Source: Elusimicrobiota bacterium
GTDB taxonomy: Bacteria > CAYTYR01 > UBA6262
DNA: 60,924 bases
Assembly: GCA_003153935.1 (NCBI GenBank)
Contig: PMCA01000005.1
Span: 1-60,924, forward strand
Direction: 5' to 3'
In this document: one piece after another, positions 53,537 to 60,924 of the stretch
Position numbering within the stretch: the stretch's first letter is position 1
How the letters are laid out: the number at the start of each line of letters is the position of its first letter
Program-made: the position numbers and the translations under genes
Notes under the pieces: generated by a model
The model's input: the letters and a program-made list of their open reading frames with translations, nothing else
What the model was told of the DNA's origin: nothing
Databases searched by the model: none

Positions 53537-55197
53537 CCAAAACGATCTACGAAGAGATCATTAGCCTGTTAAGAGAAGCGGTACAGGCCGTTTCCCGGGA
53601 ATTAGGGGAAAAGGAAAACAAAGTTTTTACGTGGTCTGAAGATAAGTTCTTCCTAACCCTGCCCAGTAACGAAAAATTCGGCGATTACGCCTCTAATATC
53701 GCCTTTTTCGGCGCCACTTTTTACGGTAAATCGCCTCGCGAACTGGCGCAATTGATCGACGCTCATATCGTCAAGGACGGCAAATTGCTGGCGAAGACCG
53801 AAGTCGCCGGTAGCGGCTTTATAAATTTCTTTATCGCCCGGGAAAGGCTATATAGAGAGCTGGCGGAGATCCTGTCAGCCAAAGATAAATACGCCCGCAC
53901 CTCTGCCGGCGGTAAAAAGAAAATACAGATAGAATTCGTCAGCGCCAATCCTACCGGGCCCCTGCATGTGGGCCATGGTCGTGGCGCCGCCACCGGTGAT
54001 GCCCTGGCCAGGATCTTCCGGGCCCTGGGTTATGACGTGCAAAAAGAATATTATGTCAATAACATCGGCAACCAGATGCAGATACTGGGCAGATCCGTGC
54101 AGGCCCGTTTTGAGGATAAAGAAATACCGGAGGACGGGTATAAAGGCGATTATATCAAGGAAATAGCCGGCCAGGTTCCCCAAAAATCAGCGCCTAACGA
54201 AGATTTTTTCCGCCAGTTCGCCATTGATACCATTTTGGACTGGATCAAAAAAGACCTGGAAGATTTTGGGGTGGTTTTTGACAACTGGTTCTTTGAAAAT
54301 ACTTTATATGAAGGCAGGGACCTGAAAAAAGAATTATTAACCAAGCTGGACCATGAACATCCTCCCAAGTCCTATGAGAAAGACGGGGCGGTTTTTGTCA
54401 AAACCACCGATTTTGGTGATGACAAGGACCGCGTGATCTTCCGCGCGGACGGACGGCCGACCTATTTTGCCAGCGATATTGCCTATCATGAGAATAAATT
54501 CAACCGAGGGTTTGATCAGGTTATCGATATCTGGGGAGCGGACCACCATGGTTACGTTCCGCGCATGGAGGCGGCTATCCGGGCGCTCGGGCATCCCGCG
54601 GAAAAACTGAAGATCATCCTTTACCAGCTGGTCAGCCTGAAACGCGGCAGTGAAGTTGTCCCAATGAGCACCCGGGCCGGTGAATTCGTGACTTTGCGCC
54701 AGGTTTTGGATGAAGTGGGTAAAGACGCCTGCCGATTCTTCTTCCTGATGAGGTCCCCGGACAGTCCGCTGGATTTTGACCTGGAATTGGCCAAAAAGCA
54801 CAGTTCGGATAATCCGGTTTACTATGTCCAGTACGCTCACGCCCGTATTTCCAGCGTATTCCGGGAAGCGGAGAAGAATAGCTTGCAGTTAGCAGATGGC
54901 AGTGGGCAGTTAAAGACTTTGGAGCTATTAAAAGAGCCTGAAGAGACGCAAGTGATTAAAAAATTGGCAAATTTCAGCAAAATACTGGCCGATTGCGCCC
55001 GCACCTACGACCCGCACTGGCTGACTATTTATGTGCAGGAACTGGCCACAGTCTTTCACAACTTCTACACCAAACATCGTATAGTGACCGATGACCGCGA
55101 ACTAAGCTTGGCCCGCCTCAACCTGATAAAAGCCGTCAGTTTGGTCATCAAAGACGGTCTAGATCTGCTGGGAATCTCCGCTCCGGAGAAGATGTAG
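53533..55197 (+). CDS. argS: Arginine-tRNA ligase
   Basis: ArgS charges tRNA-Arg. The 554-aa class I synthetase has the N-terminal Arg-S domain, the HIGH-like motif NPTGPLHVGHGRG, the VVPMSTRAGEF region in the KMSKS position and a C-terminal DALR anticodon-binding domain. A loop before the DALR helices (about residues 452-461) is encoded by four imperfect 7-mers, see the repeat at 54885. GTG 53533 overlaps rsfS by 4 bp. Confidence 0.96.
   Translation: MTKTIYEEIISLLREAVQAVSRELGEKENKVFTWSEDKFFLTLPSNEKFGDYASNIAFFGATFYGKSPRELAQLIDAHIVKDGKLLAKTEVAGSGFINFFIARERLYRELAEILSAKDKYARTSAGGKKKIQIEFVSANPTGPLHVGHGRGAATGDALARIFRALGYDVQKEYYVNNIGNQMQILGRSVQARFEDKEIPEDGYKGDYIKEIAGQVPQKSAPNEDFFRQFAIDTILDWIKKDLEDFGVVFDNWFFENTLYEGRDLKKELLTKLDHEHPPKSYEKDGAVFVKTTDFGDDKDRVIFRADGRPTYFASDIAYHENKFNRGFDQVIDIWGADHHGYVPRMEAAIRALGHPAEKLKIILYQLVSLKRGSEVVPMSTRAGEFVTLRQVLDEVGKDACRFFFLMRSPDSPLDFDLELAKKHSSDNPVYYVQYAHARISSVFREAEKNSLQLADGSGQLKTLELLKEPEETQVIKKLANFSKILADCARTYDPHWLTIYVQELATVFHNFYTKHRIVTDDRELSLARLNLIKAVSLVIKDGLDLLGISAPEKM
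54885..54912 (+). repeat. Heptanucleotide tandem repeat inside argS
   Basis: Four consecutive 7-mers beginning GCAG (gcagtta, gcagatg, gcagtgg, gcagtta) lie in the loop between the catalytic core and the DALR domain, coding for LQLADGSGQLK. The period matches the arrays at 313-343 and 25279-25375. It reads through in frame with the usual flanking ArgS sequence preserved on both sides. Confidence 0.75.
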
Positions 55198-55227
55198 TTC
55201 TATACCCCCAAAAACCTCAAAAACCCC

Positions 55228-55256
55228 TTGACAAATCAGGCAAAATCATATAATAT
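55228..55256 (+). promoter_or_regulatory. Strong promoter for the HU gene
   Basis: Perfect TTGACA (55228-55233) is followed by TATAATAT (55249-55256), which offers a 15-bp spacer to TATAAT or 17 bp to TAATAT. It lies about 40 bp upstream of the strong AGGAGGTG site before ATG 55294. Confidence 0.7.
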
Positions 55257-55293
55257 GGCCCAAAGAGTCGCCTTTTACAGGAGGTGCGCGTAA

Positions 55294-55566
55294 ATGAATA
55301 AAGTCGTGTTGATTGAGAAAGTAGCCAATGCTGCCAAGATCAATAAGGCAGCGGCAGGTCGCGCGGTAGCTACCATCGTCGGAGAAATCACTCATACTTT
55401 AAGGCAAAACGGTAAGGTAGCCATAGCCGGTTTAGGAACTTTTAAGGTAAAAACGCGCAAAGCGCGGACCGGGCGCAATCCCAAGACCGGGGCTAGTGTC
55501 CAGATACCTGCAAGAAAAGTGCCGGTTTTCAAGGCCAGTACTACTTTGAAGAACGCGATCAAGTAG
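55294..55566 (+). CDS. hup: HU/IHF-family DNA-binding protein
   Basis: HU is the small histone-like dimer that bends and compacts DNA. The 90-aa protein has the N-terminal helical dimer core (VANAAKINKAAAGRAVATIV), the GLGTFKVKTRKARTGRNP signature and the DNA-binding arm with the intercalating proline region (GASVQIPARKVPVFKAS). It stands alone with its own promoter, a very strong ribosome-binding site and a hairpin after it, so high expression is expected. Confidence 0.96.
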   Translation: MNKVVLIEKVANAAKINKAAAGRAVATIVGEITHTLRQNGKVAIAGLGTFKVKTRKARTGRNPKTGASVQIPARKVPVFKASTTLKNAIK

Positions 55567-55611
55567 CCATTAAACGGGAAATATACACAAATAAGCAACA
55601 TATTAACGTTT

Positions 55612-55640
55612 AGGGTAGGGAGATCTTCTTCCTACCCTTT
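55612..55640 (+). terminator. Hairpin after hup, weak terminator
   Basis: AGGGTAGG (55612-55619) pairs with CCTACCCT (55631-55638), followed by TT and an AT-rich stretch. The T-run is short, so termination may be partial and some readthrough into lpdA is possible. Confidence 0.6.
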
Positions 55641-55655
55641 ATATACTGAGGATTT

Positions 55656-57050
55656 ATGACGGAAGCTTTCGATATAGCGGTAATTGGCGGCGGCCCGGGT
55701 GGGTACACCGCGGCAATACGCGCCAGCCAGAATGGGGCCAAAGTCTGCGTTATTGAACAAGGCCGCCTGGGTGGAGTGTGTCTTAATTGGGGTTGTATTC
55801 CTACTAAAACGCTCATTGAACACATCAAAGCCGTTAAGAAAGCGCAGGAGATTCTTGCGCTGGATCCCGCTCCGGTAATTTCCCTGGAAACATTAATAGC
55901 CAAGAAAAATGCCGTAGTCGCTAATTTAGTTAAGGGACTGGAAATACTTTTCCGTCATCATCAGATAAAGCTGATACAGGGGCAGGCCAGGCTAATTAGT
56001 CCGCAAACGATAGTTGTCGACTGCGGACCAGGCCTGGATAAGCAGAAGATCGAAGCCAGGAATATAATCATCGCCACCGGCAGTCGGCCTAGGGAACTGC
56101 CGGAAATCCCCATAGACGGGCAGAAAAGCATCACCAGCGATCAGGTTTTCAGCTTAAAGCAGGCGCCGGGACGGGTGCTGATAGTAGGCGCCGGCGCTAT
56201 CGGGTGTGAATTTGCCCTGATCTTCAGCGGTATGGGAGCCCAGGTCTCCATGGTGGAAATGGCTGAGCGGATATTGCCTGAAGTGGACGAAGAAATATCC
56301 AGGCTCCTCTCGCAAACCATTCCGCGCCAGGGTGTACAAATATATACCGGTAATAAGGTCAAGGGGTTGGAGCGTAAAGGTACCGCTTACCATGTCCGTC
56401 TGCAGGGCGGGGAAGAAGTGGAAGCAGATTGTATTATCACCGCCGTGGGCCGGCAGGCCAACACCGCGGGTATAGGATTAACGGCAGCTGGCATCATGGT
56501 TGAACGTGGCTATATTAAAACAAATGAACATCAGGAAACGGCGGCCAAGGGCGTTTTTGCCGTAGGTGACTGCGTCGCCGGGCCCATGCTGGCCCATAAA
56601 GCCGCCTATGACGGGACCCTGGTAGCCGATAATATTACCAGGAAATTAAACCGCCAGGTGGACTATAAAAATATTCCCCAGTGTATTTTTACCAGCCCGG
56701 AGATCGGCATGGTAGGATTGCGGGAAAAAGATATACCCGGCACTACTGCCTATAAGACTGGTAAATTTCCCTTCGCCGCCAGCGGCAAGGCGCAGGCGAT
56801 GGGTGAGATCAGGGGCTTCGTTAAAATATTATCCGCGGCCGCTGACGGTCGTATACTGGGAGGGCATATAGTGGGGCCGCAAGCCGCCGAGCTCATAGCC
56901 CAGATAGCTTTGGCCATGACTAACGGCCTAAGCACGGAACAATTTGCCAATACGGTTTATGCGCATCCAACTTTAGGGGAAGCGGTGAAGGAAGCCATGG
57001 AAGATACGCAGGGCCAGGCGATCAGTATCATTAAAAGAGGTGAAAAATGA
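55656..57050 (+). CDS. lpdA: Dihydrolipoyl dehydrogenase
   Basis: This is the E3 or L protein that reoxidises dihydrolipoyl groups with NAD. The 464-aa flavoprotein has the FAD site GGGPGG (residues 11-16), redox-active Cys42 and Cys47 in GGVCLNWGCIPTK, a second nucleotide site GAGAIGCEF and the C-terminal HPTLGE with the catalytic histidine. The gene is not with the gcv genes but pairs with lipA. It overlaps the small membrane protein gene by 4 bp. Confidence 0.95.
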   Translation: MTEAFDIAVIGGGPGGYTAAIRASQNGAKVCVIEQGRLGGVCLNWGCIPTKTLIEHIKAVKKAQEILALDPAPVISLETLIAKKNAVVANLVKGLEILFRHHQIKLIQGQARLISPQTIVVDCGPGLDKQKIEARNIIIATGSRPRELPEIPIDGQKSITSDQVFSLKQAPGRVLIVGAGAIGCEFALIFSGMGAQVSMVEMAERILPEVDEEISRLLSQTIPRQGVQIYTGNKVKGLERKGTAYHVRLQGGEEVEADCIITAVGRQANTAGIGLTAAGIMVERGYIKTNEHQETAAKGVFAVGDCVAGPMLAHKAAYDGTLVADNITRKLNRQVDYKNIPQCIFTSPEIGMVGLREKDIPGTTAYKTGKFPFAASGKAQAMGEIRGFVKILSAAADGRILGGHIVGPQAAELIAQIALAMTNGLSTEQFANTVYAHPTLGEAVKEAMEDTQGQAISIIKRGEK

Positions 57051-57298
57051 CCACCACAAAGAAAGAGACCAGGGGCCTGGTGAACTTAGCCGGTTGGATG
57101 TTCTGTCTCTGGGGTATCCTGGTAACTATCTGGGGATTTTTAAGGTTGTTGAATATAAGCAAGCCCGATAGTGAGTTCGTTATGCCTGCTGATTGGATGC
57201 GCTTCAGCGTCTTTGAAGTGACTTATGGTATGGTCTGTGTCGGCGTTGGGTACCTGCTCTTTATGTACGCTAAGAAAAAATTAAATGATAAGCAATAA
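57047..57298 (+). CDS. Small two-helix membrane protein between lpdA and lipA
   Basis: This 83-aa protein is not recognised. It has two hydrophobic segments (about residues 12-34 and 58-76), with a loop containing [13 protein letters not shown] between them and a Lys-rich C-terminus. Overlaps of 4 bp with lpdA and 14 bp with lipA indicate translational coupling to lipoate-enzyme genes. Any functional link is inference from position. Confidence 0.7.
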   Translation: MTTTKKETRGLVNLAGWMFCLWGILVTIWGFLRLLNISKPDSEFVMPADWMRFSVFEVTYGMVCVGVGYLLFMYAKKKLNDKQ

Positions 57299-58157
57299 TA
57301 CAAAAAATAAGATCAATTTAGGCGATATACAGGGATTATCCGCTCTTTTGAAGAAGCAAAATATAAATACTGTCTGCGTAAGCGCGCGGTGCCCTAATAA
57401 AGGCGAGTGTTTTAAGAAGGGAACGGCCACCTTCCTGATCCTTGGGGATGTTTGCAGCCGTAACTGCCGGTTCTGCAGCGTGAAAAACAGCGCTGTTCTT
57501 ATGCCACCCGACCCTGATGAATCGCGTCGCTTGGCGGTCTTTGCCCGGAAGCTGGGCTTGCGCCACATAGTGGTCACTTCCGTAACCCGTGATGACCTGA
57601 CTGATGGCGGGGCGGGACATTTCGCGGCGACCATAACGGCCATGCGGGAATTAAACCCGACTGCCGTCATGGAAGTGCTTACGCCAGATTTTAGATTTAA
57701 CCGGAACGCTCTGGATATGGTCCTGGCGTCCAGGCCCGAAGTATTTAACCATAACGTGGAAACCGTACCTCGGTTATATGACACAGTCCGGCCACAGGCG
57801 GACTACCGGCGCAGTTTGCAGGTCCTGGCGTATATTAAAGAGAAAAATAAAGATATTGTTACCAAAAGCGGATTGATGCTGGGCCTGGGTGAGGAACGGT
57901 CTGAAGTGGAGCAGGTATTAAAGGATCTGCGCGCCGCGGGCTGTGATGTAGTGGTGCTGGGACAATATTTCCAGCCGACCAGGGAAAATATACCGGTAAG
58001 CCGGTATTTGGCCGTGGCAGAATTCAAAGAATATGAAGGGCTGGCGCGTAACCTTGGTTTCCTTTCAGTAGCCGCCGGGCCTTATGTGCGCAGTTCGTAT
58101 TTAGCCGGTGAAATTTATCAAAGACTAAGAAAAGATTACACAGATTTTAGAAAATGA
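57285..58157 (+). CDS. lipA: Lipoyl synthase
   Basis: LipA is a radical-SAM enzyme that inserts two sulfurs into octanoyl-carrier protein. The auxiliary cluster cysteines are Cys31, Cys36 and Cys42 ([12 protein letters not shown]), and the radical-SAM motif is CSRNCRFC (Cys57, 61, 64). The 290-aa length is standard. The last seven residues (DYTDFRK) and the stop codon are encoded by an inverted repeat element (58134-58210), so the C-terminus appears to have been replaced or extended. Confidence 0.95.
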   Translation: MISNNTKNKINLGDIQGLSALLKKQNINTVCVSARCPNKGECFKKGTATFLILGDVCSRNCRFCSVKNSAVLMPPDPDESRRLAVFARKLGLRHIVVTSVTRDDLTDGGAGHFAATITAMRELNPTAVMEVLTPDFRFNRNALDMVLASRPEVFNHNVETVPRLYDTVRPQADYRRSLQVLAYIKEKNKDIVTKSGLMLGLGEERSEVEQVLKDLRAAGCDVVVLGQYFQPTRENIPVSRYLAVAEFKEYEGLARNLGFLSVAAGPYVRSSYLAGEIYQRLRKDYTDFRK

Positions 58158-58210
58158 TTTCACAGATTAGGTACAAATCGGTGTAATCTGTTTTAGAAAT
58201 CGGTGTAATC
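58134..58210. repeat. Second copy of the GATTACACAGATT inverted repeat
   Basis: The left arm 58134-58169 holds two GATTNCACAGATT units and the right arm 58176-58210 holds two AATCGGTGTAATC units, the same layout as 6299-6382. The left arm overlaps the end of lipA and provides its TGA. The right arm ends just before the aminotransferase ribosome-binding site. Confidence 0.8.
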
Positions 58211-58226
58211 AACTATGGGAGTGAAA

Positions 58227-59402
58227 ATGGATTGTTCCGATAAGCTAAAAAAGTTACCACCCTATGTTTTTGCCGTGATGAATAAATTAATGCGTGAAGC
58301 CTGGGCCAAGAATATCGATGTCATTGACTTGAGCATGGGCAATCCCGATCAACCGACGGCCAAGCACATTGTTGACCGGCTCGTGGATACGGTGCAGAAT
58401 CACCCTAATACCCATCGTTATCCGCAGGCCAAGGGTATGCCTAAATTCCGGCAGGCGGTGTGCCAGTATTACAAGAAAAGATTTGATGTCGACTTGGATC
58501 CCAATACCGAGGCGCTCGCTTTGGTCGGCTCCAAAGAAGGGGTCGGACATCTGGCCGCGGCCGTATTAAATCCCGGCGACCTGGCTTTGGTACCCAGCCC
58601 AGCCTATCCGGTACATTATAACGGCGTGATACTGGGGGGAGGGGAATGTTACCTGATGCCTCTGCTGGCGGAGAATAATTTCCTGCCGGATCTGACTAAG
58701 ATCCCGGAGGACGTGGCCCGCAAAGCCAAACTAATGTTCATTAATTATCCCAATAACCCTACTGCGGCGGTGGTGGAGGACCTGAAATTCTATGAAGAGG
58801 TAGTGGCGTTCGCTAAAAAATACGACATTATCGTCGGCAGCGACCTGGCCTACGCGGAGATAACCTATAACGGCTATAAAGCGCCGAGTTTCCTGCAGGT
58901 GCCGGGCGCCAAGGATGTCGGCGTGGAGTTCCAGTCGTTCTCCAAAACCTACAACATGGCCGGCTGGCGCCTGGGTTTTGTCGTGGGCAATCCCCAGATC
59001 ATCGGCTATCTGGAGAAGTTTAAGAGCTACCTGGATTACGGCGTTTTTACCGCCATCCAGCTGGCTGGCGTGGCGGCTTTGACCGGTCCCCAGGATAGTA
59101 TAACGGAAGTGAACAAAATATATGAAAAGAGACGTGATATATTTGTCGACGGCCTGAACAAGCTGGGATGGAAAGTGACCAAACCTAAAGCCACTATGTA
59201 TCTCTGGGCCGCGATACCGGATAAATTCAAACAGATGAAATCGATCGAATTCTGCGAGTTCTTATTACGGGAAACCGGCGTAGCCGTTTCTCCCGGCATC
59301 GGGTTCGGCCAGTATGGCGAAGGGTACGTACGAATGGCGCTGGTGACCCATGACAACCGTTTCCATGACGCGTTGTTAAGATTACGTAAGTTACTGAAAT
59401 AA
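58227..59402 (+). CDS. PLP-dependent aminotransferase (AlaC-like, class I/II)
   Basis: This fold-type I aminotransferase has the PLP lysine Lys240 in SFSKTYNMAGWRLG, NYPNNPTAA and GSKEGVGHLAAAVLNPGD. It resembles alanine (AlaC) and LL-diaminopimelate aminotransferases; the substrate is not certain. ATG 58227 is preferred because GGGAG lies 5 bp before it, whereas an ATG 12 bp upstream overlaps that site. It precedes hom and thrC, a common order near aspartate-family genes. Confidence 0.9.
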   Translation: MDCSDKLKKLPPYVFAVMNKLMREAWAKNIDVIDLSMGNPDQPTAKHIVDRLVDTVQNHPNTHRYPQAKGMPKFRQAVCQYYKKRFDVDLDPNTEALALVGSKEGVGHLAAAVLNPGDLALVPSPAYPVHYNGVILGGGECYLMPLLAENNFLPDLTKIPEDVARKAKLMFINYPNNPTAAVVEDLKFYEEVVAFAKKYDIIVGSDLAYAEITYNGYKAPSFLQVPGAKDVGVEFQSFSKTYNMAGWRLGFVVGNPQIIGYLEKFKSYLDYGVFTAIQLAGVAALTGPQDSITEVNKIYEKRRDIFVDGLNKLGWKVTKPKATMYLWAAIPDKFKQMKSIEFCEFLLRETGVAVSPGIGFGQYGEGYVRMALVTHDNRFHDALLRLRKLLK

Positions 59403-59419
59403 TTAATTATAGGAGTAAG

Positions 59420-60718
59420 ATGATGGTTAAGATTGGATTGATCGGCTGCGGCACAGTCGGTCAGGGAGTTTTAAGAATAATCGAAAAGCACCGCGCCAGC
59501 ATAGAAAAGAGAGTCGGCGCCCCGGTGGAGATAGTCAAGATCTGCGACGTTAAACGCAAGGTTATGGATCAATTACCGGCGAAATACAAAAATAGTTTCT
59601 GCCGCGATTACCGGGAAGTGCTGAACGACCCGGAGATCGACCTGGTGATCGAACTAGTCGGCGGCACCGATTTCGCCCGGGAAGTGGTGTTGGAAGCTTT
59701 CCGGCAGGGCAAGCACGTGGTCACCGCCAACAAGGCGCTCCTGTCGCAGTATTGGGACGAGATCTTTGTCCAGGCCCGGAAGTTCGGGGTGCTGATCTAT
59801 TTTGAAGCCAGCGTCGGTGGCGGCATACCCGTGATCCAGGCGTTGAACGACGGCTTGGCGGCTAACAAGATCGAATCGATATTAGGGATACTGAACGGCA
59901 CCACCAATTATATTTTGACCAAGATGAGCCATGAAAAGATGCCTTTTGCCAAAGCTTTGCGCCTGGCCCGCAAGCTGGGGTTTGCCGAACGCAACCCGTC
60001 GCTGGATATCAAAGGCATTGATTCCCGGCATAAGATATCTATTTTGGCTTCCATCGCTTTCGGCAGCTGGATCAAGCCGTCGGAGATTTACGCCGAAGGC
60101 ATCCAGAAGATATCCTTACAGGATATCTTGTACGCGGAGGAAGAGTTCGGTTACGCGGTCAAGCTCCTGGCCATCGCCAAGGACGACAACGGCTCCATTG
60201 AGATCCGGGTGCATCCGACCATGATCAACAAGGAACATTTGCTGACCTCCGTCAACAACCAGTTCAACGCCATCTATATCCGGGGCGACGCGGCCGGCGA
60301 GACCATGTACTACGGTCAGGGCGCGGGACAGATGCCGGCAGCCAGCGCCGTGGTCAGTGACGTTATTGACCTGTCGCGCAACATTTTCAACAAGATCGCG
60401 GGGACCATACCGTACGTGCATTATGACCCGTATAAGAAAATAAAGATCAAGAATATCGCGGAAGTGATCGTGAAATACTATATCCGTTTTACCACCGTGG
60501 ATAAACCCGGAGTGCTGTCCAAGATCTCCGGTATACTGGGCAAGCACCATGTCAGCATCGAAGCCTGCCTGCAGAAAGGCCAGAGCGGACGGCGGCGCGT
60601 GCCGATCATCATGATCACCCATAAGGCCAAAGAGAAGGATGTGATGCGGGCGTTGCAGGAGATCGATAACCTGGCCATCTCCAAGTCCAAAACGGTATAT
60701 ATAAGAATTGAGGAGTAA
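59420..60718 (+). CDS. hom: Homoserine dehydrogenase with ACT domain
   Basis: Hom reduces aspartate semialdehyde to homoserine on the path to threonine and methionine. The 432-aa protein has the NAD(P) site GCGTVGQG, the catalytic-domain segments VTANKALL and GILNGTTNYIL, and a C-terminal ACT domain (about residues 350-430) for allosteric feedback, probably by threonine. ATG 59420 follows AGGAG. thrC starts directly at the base after its stop codon. Confidence 0.95.
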   Translation: MMVKIGLIGCGTVGQGVLRIIEKHRASIEKRVGAPVEIVKICDVKRKVMDQLPAKYKNSFCRDYREVLNDPEIDLVIELVGGTDFAREVVLEAFRQGKHVVTANKALLSQYWDEIFVQARKFGVLIYFEASVGGGIPVIQALNDGLAANKIESILGILNGTTNYILTKMSHEKMPFAKALRLARKLGFAERNPSLDIKGIDSRHKISILASIAFGSWIKPSEIYAEGIQKISLQDILYAEEEFGYAVKLLAIAKDDNGSIEIRVHPTMINKEHLLTSVNNQFNAIYIRGDAAGETMYYGQGAGQMPAASAVVSDVIDLSRNIFNKIAGTIPYVHYDPYKKIKIKNIAEVIVKYYIRFTTVDKPGVLSKISGILGKHHVSIEACLQKGQSGRRRVPIIMITHKAKEKDVMRALQEIDNLAISKSKTVYIRIEE

Positions 60719-60924
60719 ATGTCCTATAAAGGATTGATCGAAAAATACAGGGACTACCTGCCGGTATCCGCTAAAACTCCGGTGATAAGCTTATTAGAGG
60801 GCAATACTCCGCTGATCCCGGCCCAGAATTTGAGCCAGGTGCTGGGCGGTAAAGTGGAAGTGTTCCTCAAATATGAAGGTTTGAACCCGACCGGGTCGTT
60901 CAAGGATCGCGGCATGACCATGGC
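60719..60924 (+). CDS. thrC: Threonine synthase, N-terminal part (cut by window end)
   Basis: ThrC converts O-phosphohomoserine to threonine. Only the first 68 residues are present, including [12 protein letters not shown] and the PLP-lysine segment [12 protein letters not shown]. It begins at ATG 60719 directly after the hom stop, with AGGAG just upstream. The frame runs off the window. Confidence 0.9.
   Translation, partial: MSYKGLIEKYRDYLPVSAKTPVISLLEGNTPLIPAQNLSQVLGGKVEVFLKYEGLNPTGSFKDRGMTM

Overview
The window is about 61 kb of densely packed, almost entirely plus-strand bacterial chromosome with moderate GC (near 50% by eye). It has short gaps, many 1-14 bp gene overlaps and frequent TTG/GTG starts. 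TolC, a periplasmic adaptor, MacB and two Spy/CnrX-like periplasmic proteins show a diderm (Gram-negative) envelope. The mixture of traits (tsaE-tsaB-rimI, proA-nadD-LCP-rsfS, two-subunit GcvP, split transketolase, DUF1844, SBBP propeller) suggests an uncultured candidate-phylum lineage, perhaps Omnitrophota- or Margulisbacteria-like. That placement is inference only. No prophage, insertion sequence or CRISPR array is visible.

Layout. 1-2116: end of thiL, then tsaE-tsaB-rimI (tRNA t6A and ribosomal modification). 2171-5404: a sensor kinase and a REC-GAF-GGDEF regulator. 5423-8816: hisG, gltX, DUF1844, tRNA-Gln, a holin-like membrane protein, tRNA-Glu and a 32-aa ORF. 8869-11038: a tandem HD-GYP protein, a 43-aa Lys-tailed protein with its own promoter and terminator, and bioY behind a BirA-like operator. 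11160-13060: tpiA-rpiB-deoC. 13062-22027: pilT, an unrecognised protein, gcvT-gcvH-gcvPA-gcvPB, a DnaA-like AAA+ protein and a LipM-like octanoyltransferase. 22035-24439: hybrid-free kinase and receiver. 24464-31256: split transketolase, deoB, PiT transporter plus DUF47 partner, purine and pyrimidine nucleoside phosphorylases. 31266-38926: PAS-HD-GYP, YfhO, MTAP, PfkB kinase, cytidine deaminase, HAD phosphatase and two membrane proteins. 39010-48931: an ECF sigma factor, interrupted anti-sigma factor, metal sensor and a long efflux operon. 48940-50124 (minus): an MFS transporter. 50184-55197: proA-nadD-LCP-rsfS-argS. 55294-60924: HU, lpdA, a small membrane protein, lipA, an aminotransferase, hom and the start of thrC.

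How the genes work together. The nucleoside genes form an almost complete route from nucleosides, through pentose 1- and 5-phosphates, to triose phosphates and acetaldehyde, with a phosphate importer embedded among the phosphorolytic enzymes. The glycine-cleavage genes are served by the LipM-like transferase next to them and by lpdA/lipA 36 kb away. Several HD-GYP domains and one GGDEF protein with an I-site indicate c-di-GMP signalling. The sigma/efflux block looks like a CnrYXH-type metal or envelope-stress regulon with a sigma-E-type autoregulatory promoter.

The most novel signal is a pair of unrecognised proteins (14168-15115 and 19423-21252) flanking the glycine-cleavage genes. They share an N-terminal domain with a DFNW motif and a C-terminal domain. 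In the second, a complete DnaA-type AAA+ module lacking the DnaA DNA-binding domain sits between these two domains. A second unexpected signal is a set of imperfect heptanucleotide tandem repeats, placed inside thiL and argS and in the gap between the transketolase genes, plus a separate inverted-repeat family, one copy of which supplies the stop codon of lipA.
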